From positions 1 through 64,000 of the forward strand of contig JAPOVT010000041.1 of NCBI GenBank assembly GCA_026708015.1: a stretch of DNA of 64,000 bases. The letters run 5' to 3'. Source of the stretch: a bacterium (lineage in GTDB: Bacteria > Actinomycetota > Acidimicrobiia > Acidimicrobiales > Bin134). The number at the start of each line of letters is the position of its first letter. Within the stretch, counting starts at the first letter, position 1. Positions 53,551 through 62,626 of this stretch are shown piece after piece. A program made the position numbers and the translations under genes. Below the pieces are notes generated by a model. The model saw nothing but the letters and a program-made list of their open reading frames with translations, was not told the origin of the DNA and searched no databases.

Positions 53551-54768
53551 GTGCCCACTAAATTGAGGGCCTTGATGGCAGGGGAGAAGAGCTACTACGT
53601 CGACTCGCTGGGTTCGATCAAGCTGTCCCCATATCGGCTGAACGAGTCGCCGTGCGCCCACCGGTATGTGACTGATCAGACGATTTTCGCCTTGTACTGC
53701 GGTCGCCTGTATCCCCTGAAGCATTCTGCGGACGAGGATCCGCTTCCCAGCTATTGGAAACTGCGCAATGGCGTCCTGTTGTACGACGTGCCGGAGATGC
53801 CGCTGGAGATCGTTGGACCTGACGCCGGACGGCTGCTGGAGAAGGTGCTCGTGTGCAGTGTGGAGTCGCTCGGGATAGGCCGATGCCGTTACGCACTGGC
53901 CTGCAACGACGACGGAACCATGGTGATGGACGGCGTGATAATGCGACTGGGGCCGGAGCGCTTCTGGTACGTGAAGGCCAATGGCGAGTTCACCACCTGG
54001 CTCCGAGCCAATGCCTTCGGCCTGGATGCCGAAGTCAGCGATCCGCGGTCGCAAGTGCTCCAGATCCAGGGACCGAAGTCGCTCGATGTGCTCAACGCCG
54101 CCATGGGCGGAGGCTTGTCGGCTGACTTCCGATATTTCCGCGCCGGGTTCTTCGACTTGGGCGGCCAAACCTTGTGGGTGTCTCGCACCGGTTGGACCGG
54201 AGAAGTGGGTATCGAGGTCTACACCAACAGCGGCCCGGAACCGACAGATCACGATGCGCTGTGGGATCACCTGTTCATCAGCGGCGAGCCGTTCGGCATG
54301 GAGTTCAGCACGTCCACTTCAATGGGCATCCGACGCATCGAGGCGGGGATCTTGGACAACGGCAGCGACATCGAACCGGATCTGACCCCGTTCAGTGCCG
54401 GCCTCGGCCATTTTGTCAACTTCGACAAGAGGGAATTCATCGGCCGGACCGCACTGGAATCCGCCGATCGCAGCCAACTCCTGTTCGGCCTGATATGCCC
54501 AACCGCAGTGCCAGAAGCATTCATGGGCATCTACTTCGAAAACCGCCCGGTGGGGCACATAACCGTCGGCACCTGGTCACCCACGTTGGAGGCAGGTGTG
54601 GGTTACGTCCGCTTCGACCGGCCGCTGGCTGACGACGACTGGCTAGGAAAGACAGTTCTTCTTCAAGATCAAGAGGGGGATCTGCACGAATCGACGGTGG
54701 ACTTGCTGCCCTTCATCGACAAGGAGAAGCAGCTGCCCCGAGCGGCGTGGGGTGAAGGAGGCCAGTAA
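53551..54768 (+). CDS. GcvT-like folate-dependent aminomethyl/methyl transferase (DmdA-like)
   Basis: A 405-residue protein of the GcvT superfamily. It has KLRNGVLLYDVPEMPLEIVG, VMDGVIMRLGPERFWYV, QIQGPKSLDVLNAAMGGGLS and VSRTGWTGEVGIEVY with the folate-binding acidic residue, then the C-terminal barrel (GIRRIEAGILDNGSDIEPD). Outside a glycine-cleavage operon such proteins are often demethylases such as DmdA or sarcosine-type enzymes that move a methyl group to tetrahydrofolate. GTG 53551 and ATG 53575 are both possible starts. It overlaps the LLM gene by one base. Confidence 0.87.
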   Translation: MPTKLRALMAGEKSYYVDSLGSIKLSPYRLNESPCAHRYVTDQTIFALYCGRLYPLKHSADEDPLPSYWKLRNGVLLYDVPEMPLEIVGPDAGRLLEKVLVCSVESLGIGRCRYALACNDDGTMVMDGVIMRLGPERFWYVKANGEFTTWLRANAFGLDAEVSDPRSQVLQIQGPKSLDVLNAAMGGGLSADFRYFRAGFFDLGGQTLWVSRTGWTGEVGIEVYTNSGPEPTDHDALWDHLFISGEPFGMEFSTSTSMGIRRIEAGILDNGSDIEPDLTPFSAGLGHFVNFDKREFIGRTALESADRSQLLFGLICPTAVPEAFMGIYFENRPVGHITVGTWSPTLEAGVGYVRFDRPLADDDWLGKTVLLQDQEGDLHESTVDLLPFIDKEKQLPRAAWGEGGQ

Positions 54769-55616
54769 TGCGGCTTGGGATTCATCTGCCTCAGTACGGT
54801 CGAGCGGGTTCATCAGAGGCGATCCAACAGGTAGCAGTGCGAGCCGAAGAGATCGGGCTGGCCGATGTGTGGGTGAGCGACCACATCGTCTATCCGGCTG
54901 ACCAGGGGTATCCGGCGTCGTACCTGTTCGATCCGCTGCTCACCCTGAGCTGGGCAGCGTCGGCAACTCAGCACATCGGGCTGGGCACCAGCGTGATGGT
55001 GGTGCCCCAGTACCACCCGCTTCACCTAGCCAACAGTCTGGCCAGCCTCGACCAGCTAAGTGGCGGTCGCCTGACCGTTGGAGCTGGAGTGGGATGGTCG
55101 GCTGCTGAGTTCTCAGCACTCGGACAGGATTTTCACACTCGGGGGGCGCGCATGGACGAGGCGCTGGAGATCATGCGCTTGGTGTGGACTGAGTCCCCGG
55201 CCTCCTACCAGGGGAACCACTATCAGTTTGAAGACATCAAGGTGCTGCCCCAACCGGCCCATGCAATCCCGATTTGGGTCGGTGGCAGCAGCCAGCCGGC
55301 CTATGACCGGGCCGCCGCGGTGGGCGACGGATTTCAGGGGCTGAGCAAGCCTCCCGAGGAGATGGGAGAGATCGTGACCGGCATTCGGGCGCAGTTGGCC
55401 GAGAGTCGCCCCGACGCCGATTTCACCTTCTCATACCGCACCGGTTGGGATCCCCAGGGCATGGATGCCTCCCAAATCCGCGAGGAGCGGGACCGCTACG
55501 CCGAGGCCGGTGTGGAGCATGTGGTGTCGGCGCCGTGGAGAATTGACGCCGACGCATGGATCCGGTCGATGGAGCTATTGGTCGAAATTGTCGAGCCAGA
55601 TCTCGTCACCCAGTAA
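54768..55616 (+). CDS. LLM-class F420-dependent oxidoreductase
   Basis: A 282-residue luciferase-like enzyme: LGIHLPQYGRAGSSEAIQQV, ADVWVSDHIVYPAD, LGTSVMVVPQYHPLHLANSL, LSGGRLTVGAGVGWSAAEF, and AIPIWVGGSSQPAYDRAAAV. It shares the group type of the 1669 gene (TIGR03619-like). ATG 54768 is joined to the stop of the GcvT-like gene (TAATG), so the two are translationally coupled. A two-step oxidation/demethylation route is a possible reason, but no substrate is known. Confidence 0.9.
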   Translation: MRLGIHLPQYGRAGSSEAIQQVAVRAEEIGLADVWVSDHIVYPADQGYPASYLFDPLLTLSWAASATQHIGLGTSVMVVPQYHPLHLANSLASLDQLSGGRLTVGAGVGWSAAEFSALGQDFHTRGARMDEALEIMRLVWTESPASYQGNHYQFEDIKVLPQPAHAIPIWVGGSSQPAYDRAAAVGDGFQGLSKPPEEMGEIVTGIRAQLAESRPDADFTFSYRTGWDPQGMDASQIREERDRYAEAGVEHVVSAPWRIDADAWIRSMELLVEIVEPDLVTQ

Positions 55617-55663
55617 ATCGGTGAGATCGCACAGGTCTGAAGGCAGGGATGCCCCGCCCTCGG

Positions 55664-56980
55664 TCACATGGCTGAGGTGAAGCCGCCCATCTGCTTGGGG
55701 TCGGCGTCAAAGGATCGCACCATGGCGTGAAGCGAGTAAGAAGCCACCAGTCGGCCGTCCTGGGCGAAGATGCGTCCTTGGCCTTGCACGTGGCCGCGTC
55801 CGGCGTAGATGGCCGGATTCTCGTAGAGGTGCCAGTCGGCCGCATCGGCTTCTTCATGAAAGGCGATGTCGACGGTCATGGGTCCGGTTGACAGGGTCTT
55901 GTGGGCCAGCGCCTCGGTGACGCCCTGGAAGGGCCGCATCGACGCACCGATGGTGTAGTGGGTGGTGGCCTGGGCCAGCAGGGCAGCCTGCATTGCCGGA
56001 GCCTCCGGCCGGTCGCGATATCGCATCCACACGAATAGCTCGGGGGGACCCACATCGTCAGGGTCGAAGTTGTAGGCGCCGTCCACCACCCGGATGTCGC
56101 GCCCGATCACACCGAAGTCTCTCAGGGGGCACTCAAGCGGATCGGGTACCTCCGGCATCTCGGCGGTCACCCGGTAAACGTCCTCAGCTCCGCTGTCGAG
56201 CAGAACCAATCCCACGGCGCACAGCTTGTCGTGCTGGACGATCCGGGTTTCCACCGTGGAATAGGTCCGGCCCTGGCGCAGGACATCAACTTCGACGGCC
56301 AAAGGAGAGTCGAACCGGGCCGCTTTGGTGAAGACCATCGACGCCGACACAACTCGCTGGTCGGGCACAGTCTTGGATGCCGCCACTATGGCCTGGCCCA
56401 GGAGATGGCCGCCCTCGATCACCTGCCGGGGTCGGAACCGATTGGGAATGTCCACGAAGGTACCGAGGGGCGGGTCGGGGAATGACGGGCTGGTGAAACG
56501 TCCTTCGCCGTCGGGTACCACGTCTATCAATCGAGCCAGGTCGGCGGCGGTGCCCCAAACAGGGAAGGGATAAGCCACCACATCGCCGTTGTCCTCGGCC
56601 ACTTCTTCAAGGAGCGCCACTTGGACCCGATCGGTATAGAAGGCCACGTGGCCCTCAAGGCCGGCTACTTCGGGAAATGGTCCGCGGTAGGCCCAAACCA
56701 CGTTCTCCTCGGTTTGGTCGCCAACGGCAAGCGACCAGTAGTCGGCCTCGCCTTTGAACGGGCAGACGGTGTGCAGCTCGGTCTCAGTGAAGTGCTCCCA
56801 GACCACATCGCCCACGGGGAAGTAGAGCTGGTCTTGGTGATCTGACTCCTTGACGATCAAGCATGAGTCGCTCTCGGCCACGATGGCGCCGTTGAACGTC
56901 GCCCGACCCCGACCCGACCACGGAACCAGATCGATGGCATAGCCGGGGTACCGGCCCCAGGCAGATTCAATCTCGCTCAC
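55664..56980 (-). CDS. DUF427 domain fused to acyl-CoA thioesterase II-like domains
   Basis: A 438-residue fusion. Residues about 20-125 are DUF427 (RATFNGAIVAESDSCLIVKE, VWEHFTETELHTVCPFKGEA, YWSLAVGD). From about 150 it is a double-hotdog TesB-type thioesterase: FVDIPNRFRPRQVIEGGHLL, GQAIVAASKTVPDQRVVSAS and, in the second hotdog, FHEEADAADWHLYENPAIYA and GRGHVQGQGRIFAQDGRLVA. It would hydrolyse acyl-CoA. DUF427 may be a binding or folding module. It is divergent from the CoA-transferase gene. Confidence 0.87.
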   Translation of the reverse strand: MSEIESAWGRYPGYAIDLVPWSGRGRATFNGAIVAESDSCLIVKESDHQDQLYFPVGDVVWEHFTETELHTVCPFKGEADYWSLAVGDQTEENVVWAYRGPFPEVAGLEGHVAFYTDRVQVALLEEVAEDNGDVVAYPFPVWGTAADLARLIDVVPDGEGRFTSPSFPDPPLGTFVDIPNRFRPRQVIEGGHLLGQAIVAASKTVPDQRVVSASMVFTKAARFDSPLAVEVDVLRQGRTYSTVETRIVQHDKLCAVGLVLLDSGAEDVYRVTAEMPEVPDPLECPLRDFGVIGRDIRVVDGAYNFDPDDVGPPELFVWMRYRDRPEAPAMQAALLAQATTHYTIGASMRPFQGVTEALAHKTLSTGPMTVDIAFHEEADAADWHLYENPAIYAGRGHVQGQGRIFAQDGRLVASYSLHAMVRSFDADPKQMGGFTSAM

Positions 56981-57035
56981 ACCAAGATCGTATTGCTAGC
57001 GTGCCCGCCAAAGAGGACCGGAAGAGGGGCTGACC

Positions 57036-58253
57036 ATGGTTCAACCAATGGAGGGCATCCGCATCCTGGATGTCTGCGACCACACCTTTGTGCCTGCCGC
57101 CTCCGCGGTGCTGGCCGACTGGGGGGCCGACGTCATCAAAATCGAGCACGCCCAGCGGGGCGACGCCGCTCGCGGCTTGGGATCGAGCGGCGCCCTCGAT
57201 CTCACCGGCAAAGTCCACGCCATTCTGGGGCACGCCAATCGAGGCAAGCGCAGCCTCGGCCTCGACCTCCAAACCGAGGAGGGATTGTCGGTGCTGCACC
57301 GATTGATTTCCATCTCCGATGTCTTCCTCATCAACAAGCCGCCCAATGTGCGTAAGCGTCTCCACATCACCGAAGAGGAGGTGCGGCAGCACAACAAGGA
57401 CATCGTGTACGCCGCAGGCACCGCGTGGGGGCCCAAGGGGCCAGAAGGCGATAGGGGTGGTTATGACATGACCTCGTTCTGGGTGCGATCAGGGGCAGCG
57501 ATGGCCACCTGGTACACCGACGACGAGCGAATGCCCTCGCAACCCGGGCCGGCCTTCGGCGACTCCATTGGGGCAATGACCATCGCGGGAGGAATTGCCA
57601 CCGCGTTGTTCCACCGAGAGCGCACCGGCGAGGCCCTATCCCTGGAAGTCTCCCTGCTCGGGACCGGCCTGTGGGCCATGGGAGCCGGTGTGGCCATGTC
57701 TCACGTCAGCAACACACCGTGGCGGCCGATCGATTTGAGTGGGGCCCGGCAGCCGTTGCTAGGCAACTACGTCACCGCTGATGGGTACACCATCAACATC
57801 ACCTGCCTTCAGCCCCTGCCGTATTGGCAGGAGTTCTGTCGAGTCATCGGACGCCCGGAGCTGATTGAGGATGAGCGTTTCACCTCCTATGAGACGCTTA
57901 CGGAGAATGCTGGGCCCGCGCGGGAGATTGTTAACGAAGTGGTCTCCAGCCGGACCCTCGAGGAACTTCGAGAGCTGTTCACCGACTTCTCCGGCCAATG
58001 GACCCCGGCGCTCGACACCCTGGAGATCATTGACGATCCCCAAGTCAAAGCCAACGGCTACGTCCAGGATGCGGAGACCCAAGACGGGATTCCGTTCAAA
58101 CTGGTGGCAGTGCCCGTCCAGTTCAACGGCGAGCCCGCGGCGCCGGGACGGGCACCGGGCTTCAATGAGCACGGCGATGAGATACTCACCGAGAACCTGG
58201 GCATGGACTGGGAAGAGGTCATCGATTTGAAGGTCAAAGGAGTGGTTGCCTGA
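57036..58253 (+). CDS. Class III CoA-transferase (CaiB/BaiF family)
   Basis: A 405-residue CoA-transferase. It has RILDVCDHTFVPAASAVLAD and WGADVIKIEHAQRGDAAR near the start, KRSLGLDLQTEEGLSVLHRL, and FGDSIGAMTIAGGIATALFH in the middle. The end carries APGFNEHGDEIL. It moves CoA between acids without a ligase. The Asp nucleophile position appears to be within the QPGPAFGDS region. It overlaps the following alcohol dehydrogenase by one base, implying coordinated conversion of an alcohol-acid pair or CoA ester. Confidence 0.92.
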   Translation: MVQPMEGIRILDVCDHTFVPAASAVLADWGADVIKIEHAQRGDAARGLGSSGALDLTGKVHAILGHANRGKRSLGLDLQTEEGLSVLHRLISISDVFLINKPPNVRKRLHITEEEVRQHNKDIVYAAGTAWGPKGPEGDRGGYDMTSFWVRSGAAMATWYTDDERMPSQPGPAFGDSIGAMTIAGGIATALFHRERTGEALSLEVSLLGTGLWAMGAGVAMSHVSNTPWRPIDLSGARQPLLGNYVTADGYTINITCLQPLPYWQEFCRVIGRPELIEDERFTSYETLTENAGPAREIVNEVVSSRTLEELRELFTDFSGQWTPALDTLEIIDDPQVKANGYVQDAETQDGIPFKLVAVPVQFNGEPAAPGRAPGFNEHGDEILTENLGMDWEEVIDLKVKGVVA

Positions 58254-59359
58254 TGAAAGCTGCCGTCGTCTACGAGGCCAAAGAGCCAATCGATGTCGTC
58301 GAATTCACCTCTGGATCCGTCGGCCCCCACGATGTGCGGGTCAGGGTCGGGGCCAGTGGGCTGTGCCACTCCGATGTCGCGGTGCAGACCGGGGATTTGC
58401 CGTTTCCGCTTCCCATGATCCTCGGCCATGAGGGCGCAGGCGTGGTTGAGGAAGTCGGCAGTGAGGTAACCACCTGCCAGGTGGGTGACCACGTAGTGCT
58501 GTCGGCTCTTATCCACTGCGGCGTGTGCCGGAATTGCCTGAAGGGCCGGCCCAACCTGTGTACCGCGAATCTGGAGTTGACGTTTCCCGGCACCGACGCC
58601 GCTGATGGCGCCCCCCGCATGGCTGACTCGAATGGCCGGGGACTTTATCAGTTCTCAGCCATCGGCACCCTTGCAGAGGAGCTTGTCTGCAACGAGCGGC
58701 GGGCTATTCCGATTCCCGACGACGTGCCGCTGGAGATTGCCGCCATGACCGGTTGCGGCGTTCTCACCGGCACATCGGCGGTATTCAATCGGGCCAAAGT
58801 CCAACCGGGCTCCTCCGTGGTGGTGATCGGTTGCGGCGGCGTGGGGCTCAACGTGATTCAAGCTGCCGCGCTCGCTGGGGCCAGCACCATCATCGGCGTT
58901 GACCTTCACGACGACAAGTTGTCTATGGCTCAGGGCTTTGGGGCCACCAATCTGGTCAAGAACGAGAGTGCTGAAGCCACCGTGGAGCAGATCTTCGAAC
59001 TCACCGGCGGCGAAGGTGCCGACTATGCCTTCGAAGTGGTCGGCATACCTGCGTTGGTGAGCCTGGCCTGGGACTGCTTGCGCCAAGACGGCACTGTGGT
59101 GGCCATCGGCGTCCAAGCCGCTGGAGCGATCACCGAACTTCCCGGCCTCGAATTCTGCATGACGGAGAAGACCCTCATGGGCTGCGTGTACGGCACATCG
59201 CGGCCGACAACGGACATTCCGATGCTGGTTGAGATGTACCGCCAGGGCCAACTGGAGATTGAGAAGCTAATCACCCACCGATTCGATCTCGAGGAAATCA
59301 ACGGCGCCGTTGAGAAGATGGAAGACGGCCACAACGCCCGCGGGGTCGTCGTATTCTGA
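58253..59359 (+). CDS. Zinc-dependent medium-chain alcohol dehydrogenase
   Basis: A 368-residue MDR enzyme. Catalytic Zn ligands are in GASGLCHSDVAVQTGD and ILGHEGAGVVEEVG. The structural Zn Cys cluster is CGVCRNCLKGRPNLC. The NAD motif is VIGCGGVGLNVIQAAALAGA followed by VDLHDDKL with the NAD-specific Asp. It belongs to the class III-like/mycothiol- or glutathione-type group by general look (CHSDVAVQTGDLPFPLP). Its coupling to the CoA-transferase suggests aldehyde or alcohol turnover. Confidence 0.93.
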   Translation: MKAAVVYEAKEPIDVVEFTSGSVGPHDVRVRVGASGLCHSDVAVQTGDLPFPLPMILGHEGAGVVEEVGSEVTTCQVGDHVVLSALIHCGVCRNCLKGRPNLCTANLELTFPGTDAADGAPRMADSNGRGLYQFSAIGTLAEELVCNERRAIPIPDDVPLEIAAMTGCGVLTGTSAVFNRAKVQPGSSVVVIGCGGVGLNVIQAAALAGASTIIGVDLHDDKLSMAQGFGATNLVKNESAEATVEQIFELTGGEGADYAFEVVGIPALVSLAWDCLRQDGTVVAIGVQAAGAITELPGLEFCMTEKTLMGCVYGTSRPTTDIPMLVEMYRQGQLEIEKLITHRFDLEEINGAVEKMEDGHNARGVVVF

Positions 59360-59365
59360 GTCGCG

Positions 59366-60865
59366 ATGTTGGACTCGATGGGCCGTGCTGTGGCCATCAT
59401 TTGCGTCTTTGCTCTGAGTGCAGTCCTGCTGGTGTCGTGCGGATCGTCTGGTAATCAAACGCCCGAAACGCCAGGGGACGTCTCAGAAGTCGACACTGCC
59501 TCGGACCCCACCCCTTCCGCGGAGGCCACTGGCTCCGATCAGACAGACAAAGACTCGGATGGAACCACAGATCCCGTCGCCCCGTCGGCTCCTCCTAAAG
59601 AGCCGGAAGAGGCCGCGGACGAGCCAGCCCCGATTGTTTCCGGACTCGGCTACATCGAGGAGACTTTCGTTGATCACGACCGGGCCACTCCGCCTAGCGG
59701 CAACGATCCGAGCAAAGACAGCCGTACCCTTCGGACCCTCCTGGTCTATCCGGCCGCGGTGGATGGCTCAGCCACCAGCCCTGTAGAGAATGCCCAGCCA
59801 GCAGGCGGCCCGTATCCGTTAGTCCTGCTGGCCCACGGGCTGAGCGGCTACCCGGAGGGATATGGAAAGTTCCTGGCCGCAATCGCTTCAGGCGGATACG
59901 TCGTCGCCGCCCCTGAATTTCCCCGCAGTTCGAGATTCAATCCTGGTGGTGCTGACGCGGGCGATACCGGATCTCAACCGGGCGATTTGAGCTTTCTGAT
60001 CGACACCGTCGTCCAACTCGGCGCCGACCCCCGATGGCCGCTGGCCAACATGGTAGATAGCAGCAAGATCGCGGCAATCGGGCATTCCAATGGGGCGATC
60101 ACCGTGCTGGGAATCGGCGCCAACAGCTGTTGTCGCGACGAGCGGGTTGATGCGGTGGTGCCCATGGCAGGTCCGCCGGCACCGTTTGAGGGTGAATACG
60201 ACTTCACCGACACACCGCCAATCTTGATAATCCACGGCACCAAAGACCCCCTGATTCTTTACGCAACCTCACCGAAGCTGTTCAACGACATTTCAGCGAT
60301 CAAGGGCCTGTTGACTCTTGAAGGCGGAGACCACGGTTCTTGGCTGGGGTCGGACAGCGACTTATTTGGCGACGTTGTCACCACCACATTGGATTTCTTG
60401 GCCGTGGCTTTCGATGGCGACGAGCAGGCCGCCACCCGCTTGCAACAGCCCCGCTCATCTCCCAGCGCCGATCTGGTATTCGCCGCCGAGGCGAACTCCG
60501 GTCTAACCGTGGAGTTCGAGGTGCCCGAGCTCAGCCGTCAGGCATCGGCTGAGCCGACAACCGGCTTGGTCGACGGACAGACCGTGGTGGTCACCTGGAG
60601 CGGGTTCCTCCCCGAACAGACCGTGAATATTCTCCAGTGCTCGCAAGGCGGCATCGAGGGCTCAGGAGTCTGCGACTTCTCCAACGCCAGAATCCTGCAT
60701 CCCAATCCCACCGGCGAAGGCTCGGTGGAGCTGACAATCATCGTCGGGGCGGTTGGCAGCGGCATCTGTGATGCCAACGTCGACGATTGCGTGATCGCGA
60801 TCAACGACTCCGGCCTCCAAGATCCCGAGGCCACGATCCGAATTCCCCTCAGCTTTGCTCGCTAG
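59366..60865 (+). CDS. Secreted lipoprotein hydrolase with C-terminal neocarzinostatin-like domain
   Basis: A 499-residue lipoprotein. The signal is AIICVFALSAVLLVSC with lipobox LVSC and Cys25, then an acidic linker to about residue 95. An alpha/beta-hydrolase domain follows (VLLAHGLSGYPEGYGKFLAA; nucleophile in IGHSNGAITVLG; LILLIHGTKDP-type ILIIHGTKDPLILYAT; His in GGDHGSWLG). From about residue 405 there is an Ig-like domain reading VDGQTVVVTWSGFLPEQTVN, LQCSQGGIEGSGVCDFSNA and IVGAVGSGICDANVDDCVIA. Its fold signature and Cys pairs match the neocarzinostatin family. Substrate unknown; probably an extracellular esterase. Confidence 0.82.
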   Translation: MLDSMGRAVAIICVFALSAVLLVSCGSSGNQTPETPGDVSEVDTASDPTPSAEATGSDQTDKDSDGTTDPVAPSAPPKEPEEAADEPAPIVSGLGYIEETFVDHDRATPPSGNDPSKDSRTLRTLLVYPAAVDGSATSPVENAQPAGGPYPLVLLAHGLSGYPEGYGKFLAAIASGGYVVAAPEFPRSSRFNPGGADAGDTGSQPGDLSFLIDTVVQLGADPRWPLANMVDSSKIAAIGHSNGAITVLGIGANSCCRDERVDAVVPMAGPPAPFEGEYDFTDTPPILIIHGTKDPLILYATSPKLFNDISAIKGLLTLEGGDHGSWLGSDSDLFGDVVTTTLDFLAVAFDGDEQAATRLQQPRSSPSADLVFAAEANSGLTVEFEVPELSRQASAEPTTGLVDGQTVVVTWSGFLPEQTVNILQCSQGGIEGSGVCDFSNARILHPNPTGEGSVELTIIVGAVGSGICDANVDDCVIAINDSGLQDPEATIRIPLSFAR

Positions 60866-61812
60866 CCGCTAACCCGAACAGAACGAGGGCCGCGGAATTC
60901 GAAGCCGTGGATCTCGATCTGCTGGTCCGGTTCCAAAACTAGATCAGGAAAGCGGGCGAAAAGGCGCTCGGCCCCTACTCGCACTTCTTGGTGGCCGAGC
61001 CACTCTCCCAGACAGCGGTGGGTGCCGAGGGCGAATGCGGCGTGGGTGCCCTCTCGGCGGTCGAGGTCGATCTCCGTCGGGTTGGTCCAATGGGACTCGT
61101 CAAGGTTAATAGACCGCAGCACCCCGCTCACCAGGTCTCCGGCCCGGATTGGCGTGCCATCCAATTCAAGATCCTGCGTGGCTTGGCGGGTGATTGTTCC
61201 CACTGGGCTGTACACGCGGAATACCTCCTCGATGAGGCGGCGTAGCTTGGCCTGGGCTGCACCAATCTGAGACTTGAGGTCGGGGCGAGTCAGGAGAACC
61301 CAGGTCACCATGCCAATGCCGTCCCGGGGCTCGTTGATGCCTCCAGAGATCATCAGTCGCACGTTGTTAACGATCTCCTCTGGCGTCGCCCCCTCCTGAA
61401 CGAACCACGAGATGGCCGAATCATCGTCGCCAGCCGAATCGATCCGCTCGGCGATGGCTGCACCGAGCTCAGCTTTAGTCTGCTCACCAATGGCGGTCAG
61501 GTCCGGGTCGTTCTCGAAGTTGGCCAGGTCGGTACACAAACCCTCACACCACGTCAACATCTTGTCGAAGCCGTGCGCGTCGAGTCCGAGCACGGTGGCC
61601 AACGATCCTGCCGACAGCGGCTGGGCATAGTCGGTCATCAGATCGAACCCCGCCGGATCAACGGTATCCAGCAATCGATCAGCCATCGGACCAAGCTCAT
61701 CGGAGGAAAAGGCGCCGCTGCGCCCACCGGGCTGGAACGGTGGTTGCATGATGGCTTGGAGGCGGGTGTGCTCCGGAGGGTCGACCGCGAGCGTAGGATT
61801 CCAGTCGATCAA
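60862..61812 (-). CDS. Cytochrome P450 lacking its N-terminal part
   Basis: A 316-residue frame that begins at the DPPEHTRL motif, normally near residue 80-90 of a P450 of about 400. I-helix MISGGINEPRDGIG, K-helix EEVFRVYSPVGTITR with ExxR, and heme loop FALGTHRCLGEWLGHQEV with Cys are present. The first 80 residues, including the membrane-proximal and substrate-lid region, have no room: a divergent SDR starts 11 bases before. It is probably a 5'-deleted gene without activity. Its stop overlaps that of the hydrolase gene in a CTAG. Confidence 0.82.
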   Translation of the reverse strand: MIDWNPTLAVDPPEHTRLQAIMQPPFQPGGRSGAFSSDELGPMADRLLDTVDPAGFDLMTDYAQPLSAGSLATVLGLDAHGFDKMLTWCEGLCTDLANFENDPDLTAIGEQTKAELGAAIAERIDSAGDDDSAISWFVQEGATPEEIVNNVRLMISGGINEPRDGIGMVTWVLLTRPDLKSQIGAAQAKLRRLIEEVFRVYSPVGTITRQATQDLELDGTPIRAGDLVSGVLRSINLDESHWTNPTEIDLDRREGTHAAFALGTHRCLGEWLGHQEVRVGAERLFARFPDLVLEPDQQIEIHGFEFRGPRSVRVSG

Positions 61813-61823
61813 GAGGTGGTTGT

Positions 61824-62573
61824 ATGAGACTTGAAGGCAAAGTGGCCATTGTCACCGGTGCGGGGGGCGCTGGCGTTGGAGGTTTGGGGGTCGTCTACGC
61901 CCGGGCGCTGGCCAGCGAAGGTGCATCGGTTGTTGTTGCTGACATCGACGGCGAGGCCGCAGTAGAAGTTGCTGAAGCAATTGCGGCAACCGGGGCTCGG
62001 GCCATTGGTGTTCGGTGCGATGTTGCGTCAGGAGACGACATCGATGCCATGGTGCAGGTCGCCGTCGACGCGTTTGGCGGGGTGGACATCCTGGTCAACA
62101 ACGCCGGGCTGGCCCGGGGGAAATGGAGTGAGGCGTTGATCCTGTCCGCCGAAGAATGGATGGAGATTCTGGCCGTGAACACGGTTGCGCCGATCATGTG
62201 CGCCAAGGTCTGTGCTGAGTCAATGCGCGGCCGCGGCGGCGGCGTCGTCGTCAACCAGTCGTCAAACGGAGCGCTGATGGACGCCGGTGCCTACACGGTG
62301 TCAAAACTCGCCCTCAACGGGGTCACTCGGGTCTTGGCCGACGAGTTTGCCGACGACAACATCAGGGTCAACGGCATCGCACCGGGCATGATGACTGCGA
62401 AGCTCCCGGAGAAGCAGGTCCAGACCCTGCTGGCTCGCCAAACCGTAAGACGACAAGGGCAACCCGAAGATCTGGTCGGGTTGCTGCTGTACCTCTGCTC
62501 GGACGAGTCGAGCTTCATGAACGGCCAGACCGTGGTGGTCGATGGCGGCATGGCCCGCAGCCCGAAGAATTGA
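61824..62573 (+). CDS. Short-chain dehydrogenase/reductase
   Basis: A complete 249-residue SDR: GKVAIVTGAGGAGVGGLGVV, Asp at the end of strand 2 (VVVADIDGEAA) favouring NAD, DILVNNAGLARGKW, catalytic Ser in NQSSNGALMDAGAYTVSKLA with Tyr and Lys, and the C-terminal FMNGQTVVVDGGMARSPKN. It begins 11 bases from the start of the truncated P450 on the other strand. Substrate unknown. Confidence 0.93.
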   Translation: MRLEGKVAIVTGAGGAGVGGLGVVYARALASEGASVVVADIDGEAAVEVAEAIAATGARAIGVRCDVASGDDIDAMVQVAVDAFGGVDILVNNAGLARGKWSEALILSAEEWMEILAVNTVAPIMCAKVCAESMRGRGGGVVVNQSSNGALMDAGAYTVSKLALNGVTRVLADEFADDNIRVNGIAPGMMTAKLPEKQVQTLLARQTVRRQGQPEDLVGLLLYLCSDESSFMNGQTVVVDGGMARSPKN

Positions 62574-62626
62574 CCGAGGACAACCAACCAACTGACAGTG
62601 AAGGGGAAATAAGGCAAACTGGGAGC

